A stretch of 49,223 bases of DNA from Bacteroidales bacterium (GCA_016927695.1 JAFGME010000172.1:1-49223); one strand, 5' to 3'. Positions 32,846-41,756 are shown, numbered from the stretch's first letter. Program-made: numbers and translations. The notes: generated by a model from the sequence alone, not told the origin.

Positions 32846-35800
32846 CAATTATCGACATAAATAAAATCCTTTCAAGTCTCGCGGATAACCCCTCAAGAGA
32901 AAATATCCTTGACTTTTCTTTTAGCTTGTTGCAATGGATGAACATTGAGCCCAACGCTGCAAACAAACCACAACTGCTCTCGCCGCAAACACAAAAATTG
33001 AAAGATTTTCTCGCAACTGTACCACAAACTGTGCAGCCGCAGTTATATCGCCTGTCAGCCGAAAATCAAAACATTCGTGTGCGTTTTGCAGTACTTAAAA
33101 AGTTGAAAAAAGAGTACATCAGCCAGCTGGTAGATAATGACCCGGGACTTACCAGTTTTCAAGCATCCATAAAAGGCATTATAAATATTCCGGGGCGTGA
33201 GCAATATGTGCCTGCTCAACCTTACTTCATTCACTTTGTAACAACACCCGATTACGACAAGTTGGTTTTAATTTTTAATCAAGGCGAGCAGAAAAGAATT
33301 GTTACGTTTCGCAACCGATTAACCAATACCCAATACAATAAAATTATTCAGTTGTGGCAGAGTATTGGCACAAAATCGAAACCCGAAATTGCCGACCTGC
33401 TTTGGAAATCGCTCGACATAAAAGAAGTAAACAAAGAATTTTACAAACAGATTAAAGAACGCTTTGATGCACTCTTAGGTATTGTAAAAACACAATATGC
33501 TTCAATTACACTCAGCACAGGCGTTACAGCAACTGACAATCAGGTAAAACAATTTACGGTTCGTTTAATTGGCAGATATATTTTCTGCTGGTTTTTAAAA
33601 GAGAAAGGAATTATTCCTCATTCGCTGATAAGCAAAGTAACAATTGAGAAAACAGAAAACTATTATCAAAATGTTTTGCTGAAATTGTTTTTCGAAACGC
33701 TGAATACAAAAGTTCAGGATAGAAACCCTCAAAAACTTGACAAACTGTTTGAAAAAATACCTTACCTCAATGGTGGTTTATTTGACGAAAGCGAAGAAGA
33801 TAAACTCTTTACCAAACTTAAATTGGATGCTTGGCTTATGCCTTTTGTAGAAATCTTAGAGAGTTACGATTTTACCGTTGATGAAAGTAGCAGCCAATAC
33901 CAACAAGTAGCTGTTGACCCCGAAATGTTGGGCCGCATTTTTGAAAACCTTTTGGCAAGCCAAAACGAAGAAACCGAAAAGTTAGCCAACCAGCGCAAGG
34001 CATTTGGAGCATTCTATACTCCACGGGAAATTGTGGACTACATGGTTAATGAAAGCATAAAAGCATATCTGCAAACACAATGGGAACAGCATATTGAAGT
34101 AGAGAAAACGAATCAGATCAACAATCCCGAACCAATTGGTGATATCTTTGGCTACAAAAAACCTCAGCAATTGTCTATTGAGATTAAAAGATATCAGCTG
34201 AAACCTGAAGACAAACAGAAGATAGAAAAAGCCCTTGAACCGTTATTTGCCAACAACCCAGATGCAGTACATTTAAAGAAAGATGATAAAACCTTATTGC
34301 TTGGCTTTTTAGAGCAAATAAAAATTCTCGATCCTGCTTGCGGTAGTGGCGCTTTTCCGATGGGAATATTACATAAGTTGGTAGAGTTGAATGAAGTATT
34401 GGGAACAGTAAAAAGCAGCTACGAATTAAAGAAAGACATACTGAGCCAAAACATTTATGGCGTGGATATAATGCCAATGGCAATTGAGATAGCACGATTA
34501 AGGGCTTGGTTGAGTTTGGTATTGGAAGAAGATTATAAACCCAACGACCCCAAACACAATTTCGGCGTAAAGCCATTGCCAAATCTCGATTTTAAATTCG
34601 TGTGTGCAAACAGTTTGATTGATTTGGGATTGGATGCCTACCTGCAGGAAGCTAACAACAGTTTGTACGGAGGTTTTGCCGGTGCTTTGATTAAGAAATT
34701 GCAGGAATTGCAAAGCATACGTAAAGAATATTTTATGCCCGAACTTACTTCGGTGGACAAAGAAAAAGTAAAACACCAATTTTTAGAAACCCGTGCAAAA
34801 ATCATTTCCGACATATTAGGAGAAGAAGATGATAACAGAAGCGGCGTATCAGAAGCGGGGGCATTTCAGGATGAAAAATTAAAACAAATTGCATTAAAAA
34901 TTAAACAATGGAACCCCTTTAACGACAGCCATCCATCTTCTTTCTTTTCTCCTGCATGGATGTTTGGTATCCGTGAGGGTTTTGATGTGGTGATTGGGAA
35001 TCCGCCTTATGTTGATATTAAAAGTTTACCGCCCGAAATTGTAAGAGAGTTTTTCAAAACATTTAAGACAACACAAAAACGAATCAATCTCTATGCAGTA
35101 TTTATTGAGAAGGGGTATTCATTGCTTTCAAAAGATGGCAATATAATTTTCATCATTCCAAATTCAATACTGGTTAATGAATCTTATCAGTTACTAAGAA
35201 AGCATCTTATTCAAAACTTAAAGCAAGTTATCAAGTTGCCTGATAATGTTTTTGAAGCAATCGTTGAGACAATCATTTTACAAGCAGAAAAAGGGAATAA
35301 TGAAAAAACTATCAAAACAAGATATTTTGACAATGGTGAAAATGTAAACTTCAACAATCTTGAATACATAAACTTCACAAGGGAAGATTGGGAAAAGGAC
35401 AAGGATGTTCGATTCAATATTTTTTCAGACGATAACACTGAATTCGTATTAAGAAAAATTGAAAGCACTGGTAAAATTCTAAAGGATATTGCTGATTTCT
35501 CTTTGGGTATAACACCTTACGATAAATACAAAGGACATTCAAAAGAAGATATAGAGAATAGAATTTTTCATTCTGAAAAGAAACTCAACAATAAATATGT
35601 TCCGCTAATTAGTGGTAAAAACATTCACAAATTCATTGTTGAAAATTCTCCGATTGATGAGTTTCTAAAATATGGCAATTGGCTTGGAGCACCACGAGAG
35701 ATAAAATTCTTCAAAGAACCAAGAGTAATTGTTAGACAAATTGTTGCTGGTAAACCAGATTTCAAAATCTATGCTGGTTATACTGAGGAAGAATTATACT

Positions 35801-36192
35801 TTACTCAAATTGGTTTCGGAGTTATTTCAAGAAAGAAAAACACAAGTGAAACCAAATTCATTTTGGCACTGCTCAATTCTGAATTGATTAAGTTCTATCA
35901 TGCAAATAGGTTTTTAGACAAGGAGAAAGAGATTTTTCAAAAAATTCTTATTGCTAATACCAAGCAATTTCCAATTCCGAAAAACCCTTTAAGTAAATCT
36001 GAAGAACAAATAGAAAAGTTGGTAGATGAAATCCTAAAACGCAAAGAAAACAAACAAGACACCACTGCCTTAGAGCGTGAAATTGATTTGTTGGTTTACA
36101 AGCTTTATGAACTCACTTATGATGAAGTGAAAATAATTGATAAGGATTTTTGGTTGAGCGAGGAGGAGTATGAGAAAATAAAAGTTGAATGA
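32842..36192 (+). CDS. Eco57I/PglX-like N6-adenine DNA methyltransferase with C-terminal specificity region
   Basis: 1116 aa. The N-terminal third is helical, with a stretch around residues 120-160 (PDYDKLVLIFNQGEQKRIVTF) like the start of many type IIG or PglX-like enzymes. The catalytic domain opens with GAFYTPREIVDYMV (about 390), SAM motif I is DPACGSGAFPMG (about 497), and the N6-adenine motif IV is NPPYVDI (about 720). The remainder to about 1060 is a TaqI-type target-recognition region (SLGITPYDKYKG, NKYVPLISGKNIHKF), followed by a coiled-coil tail. I see no clear PD-(D/E)XK nuclease motif, so cleavage is probably done by the partner at 29336-32845. Methylation would mark the host's own DNA. 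It starts inside the helicase stop (ATGA). Confidence 0.87.
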   Translation: MTIIDINKILSSLADNPSRENILDFSFSLLQWMNIEPNAANKPQLLSPQTQKLKDFLATVPQTVQPQLYRLSAENQNIRVRFAVLKKLKKEYISQLVDNDPGLTSFQASIKGIINIPGREQYVPAQPYFIHFVTTPDYDKLVLIFNQGEQKRIVTFRNRLTNTQYNKIIQLWQSIGTKSKPEIADLLWKSLDIKEVNKEFYKQIKERFDALLGIVKTQYASITLSTGVTATDNQVKQFTVRLIGRYIFCWFLKEKGIIPHSLISKVTIEKTENYYQNVLLKLFFETLNTKVQDRNPQKLDKLFEKIPYLNGGLFDESEEDKLFTKLKLDAWLMPFVEILESYDFTVDESSSQYQQVAVDPEMLGRIFENLLASQNEETEKLANQRKAFGAFYTPREIVDYMVNESIKAYLQTQWEQHIEVEKTNQINNPEPIGDIFGYKKPQQLSIEIKRYQLKPEDKQKIEKALEPLFANNPDAVHLKKDDKTLLLGFLEQIKILDPACGSGAFPMGILHKLVELNEVLGTVKSSYELKKDILSQNIYGVDIMPMAIEIARLRAWLSLVLEEDYKPNDPKHNFGVKPLPNLDFKFVCANSLIDLGLDAYLQEANNSLYGGFAGALIKKLQELQSIRKEYFMPELTSVDKEKVKHQFLETRAKIISDILGEEDDNRSGVSEAGAFQDEKLKQIALKIKQWNPFNDSHPSSFFSPAWMFGIREGFDVVIGNPPYVDIKSLPPEIVREFFKTFKTTQKRINLYAVFIEKGYSLLSKDGNIIFIIPNSILVNESYQLLRKHLIQNLKQVIKLPDNVFEAIVETIILQAEKGNNEKTIKTRYFDNGENVNFNNLEYINFTREDWEKDKDVRFNIFSDDNTEFVLRKIESTGKILKDIADFSLGITPYDKYKGHSKEDIENRIFHSEKKLNNKYVPLISGKNIHKFIVENSPIDEFLKYGNWLGAPREIKFFKEPRVIVRQIVAGKPDFKIYAGYTEEELYFTQIGFGVISRKKNTSETKFILALLNSELIKFYHANRFLDKEKEIFQKILIANTKQFPIPKNPLSKSEEQIEKLVDEILKRKENKQDTTALEREIDLLVYKLYELTYDEVKIIDKDFWLSEEEYEKIKVE

Positions 36193-36193
36193 A

Positions 36194-36979
36194 ATGTTTC
36201 TGAACGAGTTTGAGAAATACAATTCACAATACGAAAAGGGAATAAAGAAAATTTCCGTTCGCAGCAGCTATCCTAAAATTGTGAAGGAACCAATTGATTT
36301 GAAATTAGAGAAATCACACGGCAATTCTGATTTATTTTTCAACCGCAAAGGGCTTTTGCTTCACAGCGTTCATACAGAGAAAAATAAAAACTTTAAAGTG
36401 ATTTACGGTTATAACCAAAAAGGAACTTTAATTTCAATAATGAAACTGCTTTCAGAAACAAATGAATTAATTTCTCTCAGTGAATTTGAGTATGACGAGA
36501 AAGGAAGAATTGAAACAGAAACGGTTCGTTCATTCTATTACAATTTAGGATATGATGTAACGGAGGAGCACATTCACACATACACCGACAGCAAGGAAGA
36601 AATTTTTATGTCCAGTGATGATGAGGAAGAAGATGAACATACGCTTTACCTCACTTACGACAGCAAGAAAAGGGTAACGGAAGAAAAAGCAATCCGCAAC
36701 GAAGATGAATTGGTTTACTGGAACAAAAACGAATATGATAAAGACGACAACCTTGTAAAAGAAATCTCCTTAGACGAACACGGACAGCCGGACGGAGTGT
36801 ATGAGTTTCTTCCATTCAAAAACGGACTGACATCGGGTTATAATTGCAAATCAAAAGACAGCAGTTACCTGAGAGAATATTCATTTACTTTGAACGAGAA
36901 AGGACATTGGATAAATCAGGTAATGATGAATGACGGAGAGCCAATATATTTTTACGACAGAACAATTGAATATTACTAA
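36194..36979 (+). CDS. YD-repeat-like protein, fourth gene of the defence operon, unknown function
   Basis: A 261-aa acidic protein without signal peptide or membrane segment. It has repeated motifs of the YD/RHS type: YNQKGTLIS, YDEKGRIETE, YDSKKRVTEE and YDKDDNLVKE, each followed by strand-like sequence, so the fold is probably a short beta-sheet solenoid. An acidic patch SSDDEEEDEH lies about two-fifths along. Start choice: ATG 36194 is 1 nt after the methyltransferase stop; an upstream TTG at 36185 overlaps that gene. Tight spacing and low GC match the three genes before it, so it belongs to the same transfer event. It has no recognised catalytic residue. It could be an accessory, anti-restriction guard or toxin-like component; that is inference. 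Confidence 0.75.
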   Translation: MFLNEFEKYNSQYEKGIKKISVRSSYPKIVKEPIDLKLEKSHGNSDLFFNRKGLLLHSVHTEKNKNFKVIYGYNQKGTLISIMKLLSETNELISLSEFEYDEKGRIETETVRSFYYNLGYDVTEEHIHTYTDSKEEIFMSSDDEEEDEHTLYLTYDSKKRVTEEKAIRNEDELVYWNKNEYDKDDNLVKEISLDEHGQPDGVYEFLPFKNGLTSGYNCKSKDSSYLREYSFTLNEKGHWINQVMMNDGEPIYFYDRTIEYY

Positions 36980-37222
36980 AATGAAAAATCTACCCACAGT
37001 TCCAAGCACATTTGCAATTCGCACAAGGCAGCCGCACAAACCAAAAATTGCAAAAGAGCTTGAAACTCTCCAGCCCGAGAAGAATTATTTTTTTAAATCT
37101 CCCCTTCTAAAAATTATAAAAACGCTAACGCACAACCCGTCACAAAAACGCACCTTGACAATGACTGCAAAACTCAATGCTGACAATGGTTGCAAGACAC
37201 GGCCGACAAGAACGCCAGCCTG
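36980..37222. other. Right flank of the defence island, no supported gene
   Basis: A plus-strand frame stays open through here but its translation is basic and low in hydrophobic residues, with no family match. The DNA has CCCACAGTTCCAAGCACATTT, CCGCACAAACC, CCTTGACAATGAC and GCCGACAAG, words that also occur in the left flank. I read this as non-coding flank sequence of the island. Confidence 0.4.
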
Positions 37223-37348
37223 TAACAGCGGGTTTAAGAAATTGGCGGTTCAGTGGTTCGTAGGACAGTTTTGTGGGTATATAAACATTAGTGCTTCGTA
37301 TGAAGTTTGTGCTGAAAATCGCCACCTTCGCCAAGCCGCAAACCGTTA
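37223..37348. repeat. 126-bp imperfect inverted repeat, attC-like in form
   Basis: Head segments TAAC, GGTTT and TTGGCGGTTCAG (37223-37253) are mirrored by CTGAAAATCGCC (37312-37323) and CGCCAAG, AAACC, GTTA (37329-37348). Arms are interrupted and the centre is about 58 nt. The length and asymmetry are like integron attC sites, but the RYYYAAC and GTTRRRY boxes are not matched. It ends in the start codon of the next gene. Confidence 0.45.
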
Positions 37349-37842
37349 TGAATAAGTTTACCCCACTGATCCCCTGCGTCCTTTTTCTTTCGTTCCTGTT
37401 CCAGGCCTGTATAAACAAACCTGAAACCACGGAACAGATCAAAGAGAAGAATACATCTGAATACGATTCCCTGCTGGCACAGAGGCTGGGAGCCGATGAT
37501 TACGGGATGAAAACCTACATCATGGCATTTCTGAAAGCAGGCCCTGACAGAAGCCATGACCCTGATGAAGCCGCCCGTATCCAGAGGGCCCACCTCGACA
37601 ACATCAACCGCCTGGCGGAAGAAGGGATGCTTGTCCTGGCCGGACCTTTCCTTGATCAGGGGGAGATACGCGGTTTTTATGTTTTTAACACGAGTTCAAC
37701 GGAAGAGGCAGAAAAGCTTACCGCCACAGATCCTGCCGTGATTTCGGGCCGCCTTGTCATGGAACTCCACCCCTGGTATGGCTCTGCCGCACTGCCTGAA
37801 CTGATGGGCATTCATAAACAAATCTCGCGGTCGAAACCCTGA
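37348..37842 (+). CDS. YCII-domain lipoprotein, unknown function
   Basis: A 164-aa protein. The N-terminus is a lipoprotein signal (NKFTPLIPCVLFLSFLFQAC, lipobox-like FQAC), and the rest is a YCII-like dimeric alpha-beta barrel (IMAFLKAGPDRSHDPDEAARIQRAHLDNINRLAEEGMLVLAGPF, GEIRGFYVF, AEKLTATDPAV, ELHPWYG). YCII domains have a conserved His-Asp pair and are suspected enzymes or binding proteins; H and D are visible in the SHDPDEA segment. The longest frame starts at 37291, but ATG 37348 alone gives a proper signal peptide. Its own promoter is not obvious: an inverted repeat of the defence island ends at the start codon, so the insertion may have separated gene and promoter. Confidence 0.82.
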   Translation: MNKFTPLIPCVLFLSFLFQACINKPETTEQIKEKNTSEYDSLLAQRLGADDYGMKTYIMAFLKAGPDRSHDPDEAARIQRAHLDNINRLAEEGMLVLAGPFLDQGEIRGFYVFNTSSTEEAEKLTATDPAVISGRLVMELHPWYGSAALPELMGIHKQISRSKP

Positions 37843-37892
37843 CCATGTGGAAGATAATCTCTGCTCTGTCCTGCTTTTTCATTGATTTTTTT

Positions 37893-37900
37893 TACTTTTG
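37893..37900 (+). promoter_or_regulatory. Bacteroidota -7 element for lpxH
   Basis: TACTTTTG, an exact TAnnTTTG match 26 nt upstream of the TTG start at 37927. A TATTTTG overlaps the start itself. No -33 box at good spacing. Confidence 0.45.
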
Positions 37901-37926
37901 AGCGTTCACTACAGTAATTTTTTATT

Positions 37927-38709
37927 TTGGTAAATCAGGGATTTGATAAAAAAGTCTATTTTGTTTCCGACAGCCATTTCGGAGTCCCCGACAGGCAGAA
38001 AAGCCTGGAACGGGAAAGGCTGTTTGTGCAATGGCTCGATGAGGTGAAAAACAATGCGGCTGAGATTTATCTTATGGGCGACCTGTTCGAATTCTGGTTT
38101 GAATATAAAACCGTTATCCCCAAAGGCTACACCCGCCTGATGGGCAAGTTGGCCGAAATCACCGATGCCGGCATCCCGGTTTTCTTTTTCAGGGGCAACC
38201 ACGATGTCTGGGCTTTCAGTTATCTTAAAGAGGAACTCAATATTGAAATCATTTCAGACAGCCAGGTAAAAACCATCGGCAACAAAAAGTTTTTCCTTGC
38301 GCACGGCGACGGACTGGGCAAAGGCGATAAGGGGTATAAATTCATAAAAAAAGTTTTCAGGAACAAAATCAACCAGTGGTTGTTCCGATGGCTGCATCCT
38401 GACATCGGCTCCATGCTGGGATATTTCTTTTCCGGAAAAAGCCGCCTGAGCCACGAGAATCATGGAATCGAAAAAACCAACGGGGAGGGGATCAAAAGAC
38501 TTACAGGATTTTGCCATTCCATCCTGCAATCCCAACCCGACATTGACTTTTTTATTTTTGGACACATCCACAAGCCTGCTATAATAAACCTTAACGAAAA
38601 ATCTGTGTATATTAGCCTGGGCGACTGGATCCGGTATTTCTCCTACGCTGAGTTTGACGGGGAAAACCTGACAGGAAAATTTTATATGCAAACAAAAACA
38701 TTTACATAA
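37927..38709 (+). CDS. lpxH: UDP-2,3-diacylglucosamine diphosphatase LpxH
   Basis: A 260-aa calcineurin-like metallophosphoesterase that makes lipid X from UDP-2,3-diacylglucosamine in lipid A synthesis. Ligand motifs run in order: SDSHFG, GDLFEFW, FRGNHD, LAHGDG and FGHIHKP. The FEFWFEYK segment and the spacing are those of LpxH, not of general phosphodiesterases. No ATG is available near the N-terminus; TTG 37927 gives a normal length. The stop TAA overlaps the ATG of the next gene by one base, so the aminopeptidase is probably co-transcribed. lpxK, the next but one enzyme of the pathway, is at 25.9 kb. Confidence 0.9.
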   Translation: MVNQGFDKKVYFVSDSHFGVPDRQKSLERERLFVQWLDEVKNNAAEIYLMGDLFEFWFEYKTVIPKGYTRLMGKLAEITDAGIPVFFFRGNHDVWAFSYLKEELNIEIISDSQVKTIGNKKFFLAHGDGLGKGDKGYKFIKKVFRNKINQWLFRWLHPDIGSMLGYFFSGKSRLSHENHGIEKTNGEGIKRLTGFCHSILQSQPDIDFFIFGHIHKPAIINLNEKSVYISLGDWIRYFSYAEFDGENLTGKFYMQTKTFT

Positions 38710-41069
38710 TGAAAACTATTCTTTCTCTGGCCCTTGTCATCACTATGGCATTTCCCTCCCTGACACAGGAGGATGATCGCTGTAACCACAAAACCGTTTT
38801 CGGAAAATCGGCCTTCAGCGACACTCTGGATGTGATCCATTACAACCTTTTTCTGGATGTGCTTGATTTCACAGGAAAAACCATCACCGGAAGCGCTGAA
38901 CTGCAGGTGGAAAGCAAGGTAAACAACCTGGGTTTCCTGAAACTTGAACTGCTTGACCTTACCGTGGATGCCGTAAAAGTAAACGGGACAAATCATTCAT
39001 TCACCCATCAGGGCTATATCATTGAAATAACATTGCAGGCCCCGCTTAACACCGGTCAAACGGCCATGGTGGAGGTGGATTATCACGGACAGCCTTTTCA
39101 TGAAGACTGGGGAGGATTCCACTGGTCGGGTGAATATGCCTTCAATCTGGGAGTCGGGTTTGTATCCATCCCACATAATCTTGGCAAAACATGGTTCCCA
39201 TGCATTGATGATTTTCACGACATGGCCACATACGATTTATATGTAACTACCCAGGACAACAAAATGGCTGTTTGCGGAGGCACACTTGTGAATTCCGTGA
39301 ATAACGGCAACGGCACCATTACCTGGCACTGGAGCCTGGCAAATGCAATCCCCACTTACTTAGCCTCCGTAGCCGTGGGCGATTATGCGGCAGTTACCGA
39401 TGTTTACAACGGAATCAGCGGCGATGTGCCCATTGAGATATATGTGAGGCCGCAGGATTCCATCAAAGTTCCGGGATCATTCCTTCATCTGAAAGAGATC
39501 ACGGCCATCTTCGAGGACAAATTCGGGCCTTATCCCTTCGAAAGGATCGGATATGTAGGCACGGCCATCGGCGCCATGGAACACGCCACCAACATTGCAT
39601 ACCCCAATTTCTGCATCGACAACTCCACCACCTACGAAAGTCTGTACGCCCATGAACTTTCCCACATGTGGTTCGGCGACAACGTCACCTGTGCCAATGC
39701 AGGCGAGATGTGGATCAATGAAGGATGGGCGGTTTTCTGCGAAGCCATCTACCGTGAATTTCTTTACAACCGCCAGCAATATGACGACTTTATCCGCGAC
39801 AAGCATGCCGATGTTCTTCAGCTTTGCCACACCTCCGGCGGCGACGGAAGCTACTTCCCGCTGAACCAGATCCCCGAAACGGTTACTTACGGCATGAGCG
39901 CCTACGACAAAGGTGCCACAGTGGCCCACAGCCTCAGGGGTTACATTGGCGATGATATTTTCTTCGACGCCATGACCGCCTTTAATGAGCACTTCAAATT
40001 CAGTTACGCCTCCTCTTATGATTTTCGTGATTTTCTCACCGGCCATACGGGCATTGACATGACCGGGTTCTTCGATTCATGGGTACTCCATTCCGGAACA
40101 CCCCATTTTTCAGTGGATTCCTTCCTGGTAAGCCCTGAGGCCAAAACATACAATGTTCAGGTATTCATGCGCCAGAAAAGAAAAGGGCCTGCCTTTACAG
40201 GCAATTCCAACATCGTGGAACTCACTTTCATGGACAACAACTGGAACACCTTCACTGACACCGTTCATTTTTCGGGAGCAACAGGAAGTTCGGTCATTGA
40301 AGCGCCGTTTGCACCCGACATTGTTCTTTGCGATGCCCATGCCCTGCTCTGTGATGCCACCACCGACTATTCGCATGTAATCAAAGAAGCGGGCAATTAC
40401 GATTACCATGAAACCTTTTTCGACCTCATCGCCGATGCGGTGGGCGACTCGGCTTTTGTAAGGGTGGAGCACAACTGGGTGCCTCCCGATCCGCCGGCCA
40501 GTCCCGTTCAGGGTCTTACCATTTCCAACTACAGATACTGGAAGGTGGATGGCATTTTCCCACAGGATTTTTCGGCCACAGGTAAGTTCTGGTACAACAA
40601 AAACGGCTTCCTCGACGACAGCCTTCTGGTCAATGAGGAAGATTCCGTGGTGATCCTGTACAGAACAGGGCCGGGTAAAAACTGGCAGTTCATTGACTTT
40701 GAAAAAGTGGGCATCTGGTCGATAGGCAACCTTTTTGTTGAGCTTCAGAAAGGGGAATATGTGATTGGCGTTTGTGACGACACCTTTGTGGGAGAATCTG
40801 AGAAAACCGCGGCTTCTGAAAAAGCGGTCCTTTTCTTTCCCAATCCTACAGGCGGTGCGGTTTACATTCAAAACCTGACGGGAAAAAACCTCTTCATAGA
40901 TTTTTACGAGGTTTCGGGCGCCCTGGTGGGACAGCTAAAATTGTCAAAGGAAAGCCGGAACCTTCAGTGGGAACCGGCCGCGGGGTCCAGCGGCGCTTAC
41001 TTTGCAAGAATTACTGATGAAAACAATGATACACTGGAGATTGAAAAAATCATGTTCATCCGTGAATAA
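38709..41069 (+). CDS. Secreted M1-family aminopeptidase with T9SS type A sorting domain
   Basis: A 786-aa zinc metallopeptidase. After a signal peptide (to about residue 19) comes the M1 N-terminal beta domain, then the catalytic domain with GAMEHATN (about 288; the family usually has GAMEN) and HELSHMWFGD...NEG (HExxH about 315-319, the third ligand Glu about 338). The last 80 residues (FFPNPTGGAVYIQNL to KIMFIRE) are a T9SS type A tail, so it should be exported to the surface. The Asn-to-His change in the exopeptidase motif may alter recognition of the substrate N-terminus; this is inference. It overlaps lpxH by one base and precedes the AlkD-like gene by 3 nt. Confidence 0.9.
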   Translation: MKTILSLALVITMAFPSLTQEDDRCNHKTVFGKSAFSDTLDVIHYNLFLDVLDFTGKTITGSAELQVESKVNNLGFLKLELLDLTVDAVKVNGTNHSFTHQGYIIEITLQAPLNTGQTAMVEVDYHGQPFHEDWGGFHWSGEYAFNLGVGFVSIPHNLGKTWFPCIDDFHDMATYDLYVTTQDNKMAVCGGTLVNSVNNGNGTITWHWSLANAIPTYLASVAVGDYAAVTDVYNGISGDVPIEIYVRPQDSIKVPGSFLHLKEITAIFEDKFGPYPFERIGYVGTAIGAMEHATNIAYPNFCIDNSTTYESLYAHELSHMWFGDNVTCANAGEMWINEGWAVFCEAIYREFLYNRQQYDDFIRDKHADVLQLCHTSGGDGSYFPLNQIPETVTYGMSAYDKGATVAHSLRGYIGDDIFFDAMTAFNEHFKFSYASSYDFRDFLTGHTGIDMTGFFDSWVLHSGTPHFSVDSFLVSPEAKTYNVQVFMRQKRKGPAFTGNSNIVELTFMDNNWNTFTDTVHFSGATGSSVIEAPFAPDIVLCDAHALLCDATTDYSHVIKEAGNYDYHETFFDLIADAVGDSAFVRVEHNWVPPDPPASPVQGLTISNYRYWKVDGIFPQDFSATGKFWYNKNGFLDDSLLVNEEDSVVILYRTGPGKNWQFIDFEKVGIWSIGNLFVELQKGEYVIGVCDDTFVGESEKTAASEKAVLFFPNPTGGAVYIQNLTGKNLFIDFYEVSGALVGQLKLSKESRNLQWEPAAGSSGAYFARITDENNDTLEIEKIMFIRE

Positions 41070-41072
41070 AAT

Positions 41073-41756
41073 ATGAACAGCTATCTCAACAAACTTGAAA
41101 ATGCTTTCAGGGCATCGGAAAATACAGTCGATGCCGCCTCCATGAAAAAGTATATGAAGGGGCAGTACGAATATTACGGCATCAAATCACCGAAAAGACG
41201 TGAAATCACAAGGGAATATTTATCCGCTGAAGGCCTTCCCGATGACAAAAATCTGAAAAGCATGGTTGCAGAATGCTGGGAAAATCCCTACCGCGACTTC
41301 CAGTACTTTGCGATGGAGATATTGTTCATGAGAAGAAAAAAACTGCCCGGAGACTTCATTGACACTTTTGAAACAATGGTGGTGAGAAAATCCTGGTGGG
41401 ATACCGTGGACTACATTGCAGGCAAACTTATTGCCTTTCACTTTCATAAATATCCTGAACTCAAAGGACCATACATAACAAAATGGATGGATTCGGGCAA
41501 CATCTGGCTTCAGCGAAGCTGCCTGCTTTTCCAGTTGCACTATAAGTCAGACACTGACACCGGGCTGCTTGAAAGGCTGATCATGAACCTGCAGGGTTCC
41601 AGGGAGTTTTTTATCAACAAAGCCATCGGCTGGATACTCAGGGAATACTCCAAAACAGATGCCGGCTGGGTGGTCCGTTTTACCGAAAATCACCCCCTGG
41701 CGCCGCTGAGCCACAGGGAAGCCTTAAAATGGCTGAAAAACTCCGGAAAAATATGA
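41073..41756 (+). CDS. DNA alkylation repair protein (AlkD-like HEAT repeat)
   Basis: A 227-aa member of the AlkD/DNA-alkylation-repair family, helical HEAT-like proteins that remove positively charged alkylated bases. Typical segments are KYMKGQYEYYGIKSPKRR, the FQYFAMEIL helix, SWWDTVDYIA (with the aromatic and acidic residues that line the DNA cleft), GNIWLQRSCLLFQL and the C-terminal FINKAIGWILREYSKTD and LSHREALKWLK. Active-site Asp/Trp residues of the SWWDTVD segment are present. It sits 3 nt after the aminopeptidase and its stop overlaps the ATG of gldH, so it lies in the lpxH-aminopeptidase-alkD-gldH run. Confidence 0.88.
   Translation: MNSYLNKLENAFRASENTVDAASMKKYMKGQYEYYGIKSPKRREITREYLSAEGLPDDKNLKSMVAECWENPYRDFQYFAMEILFMRRKKLPGDFIDTFETMVVRKSWWDTVDYIAGKLIAFHFHKYPELKGPYITKWMDSGNIWLQRSCLLFQLHYKSDTDTGLLERLIMNLQGSREFFINKAIGWILREYSKTDAGWVVRFTENHPLAPLSHREALKWLKNSGKI

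Larger units (their letters stand above)
28754..37348 (+). mobile_element. Putative horizontally acquired defence island
   Basis: Four plus-strand genes flanked by two gene-free stretches with shared words, a decayed RAYT on the left and a 126-bp imperfect inverted repeat on the right. Base composition differs from the surroundings: one line sampled inside (30001-30060) has 20 G/C of 60, one outside (26281-26340) has 30 of 60. No integrase and no target-site duplication were identified, so the exact ends are uncertain. Confidence 0.5.

Noticed and set aside
37223-37348. True integron attC site
   Set aside because: The R boxes RYYYAAC and GTTRRRY are not met and no integrase gene is in the window; only the general form agrees.
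36930-37355. 141-codon plus-strand open frame after the YD-like gene
   Set aside because: The translation is basic, poor in hydrophobic residues and runs through flank words and the inverted repeat; it overlaps the end of a real gene and the start of the next. No family resemblance.
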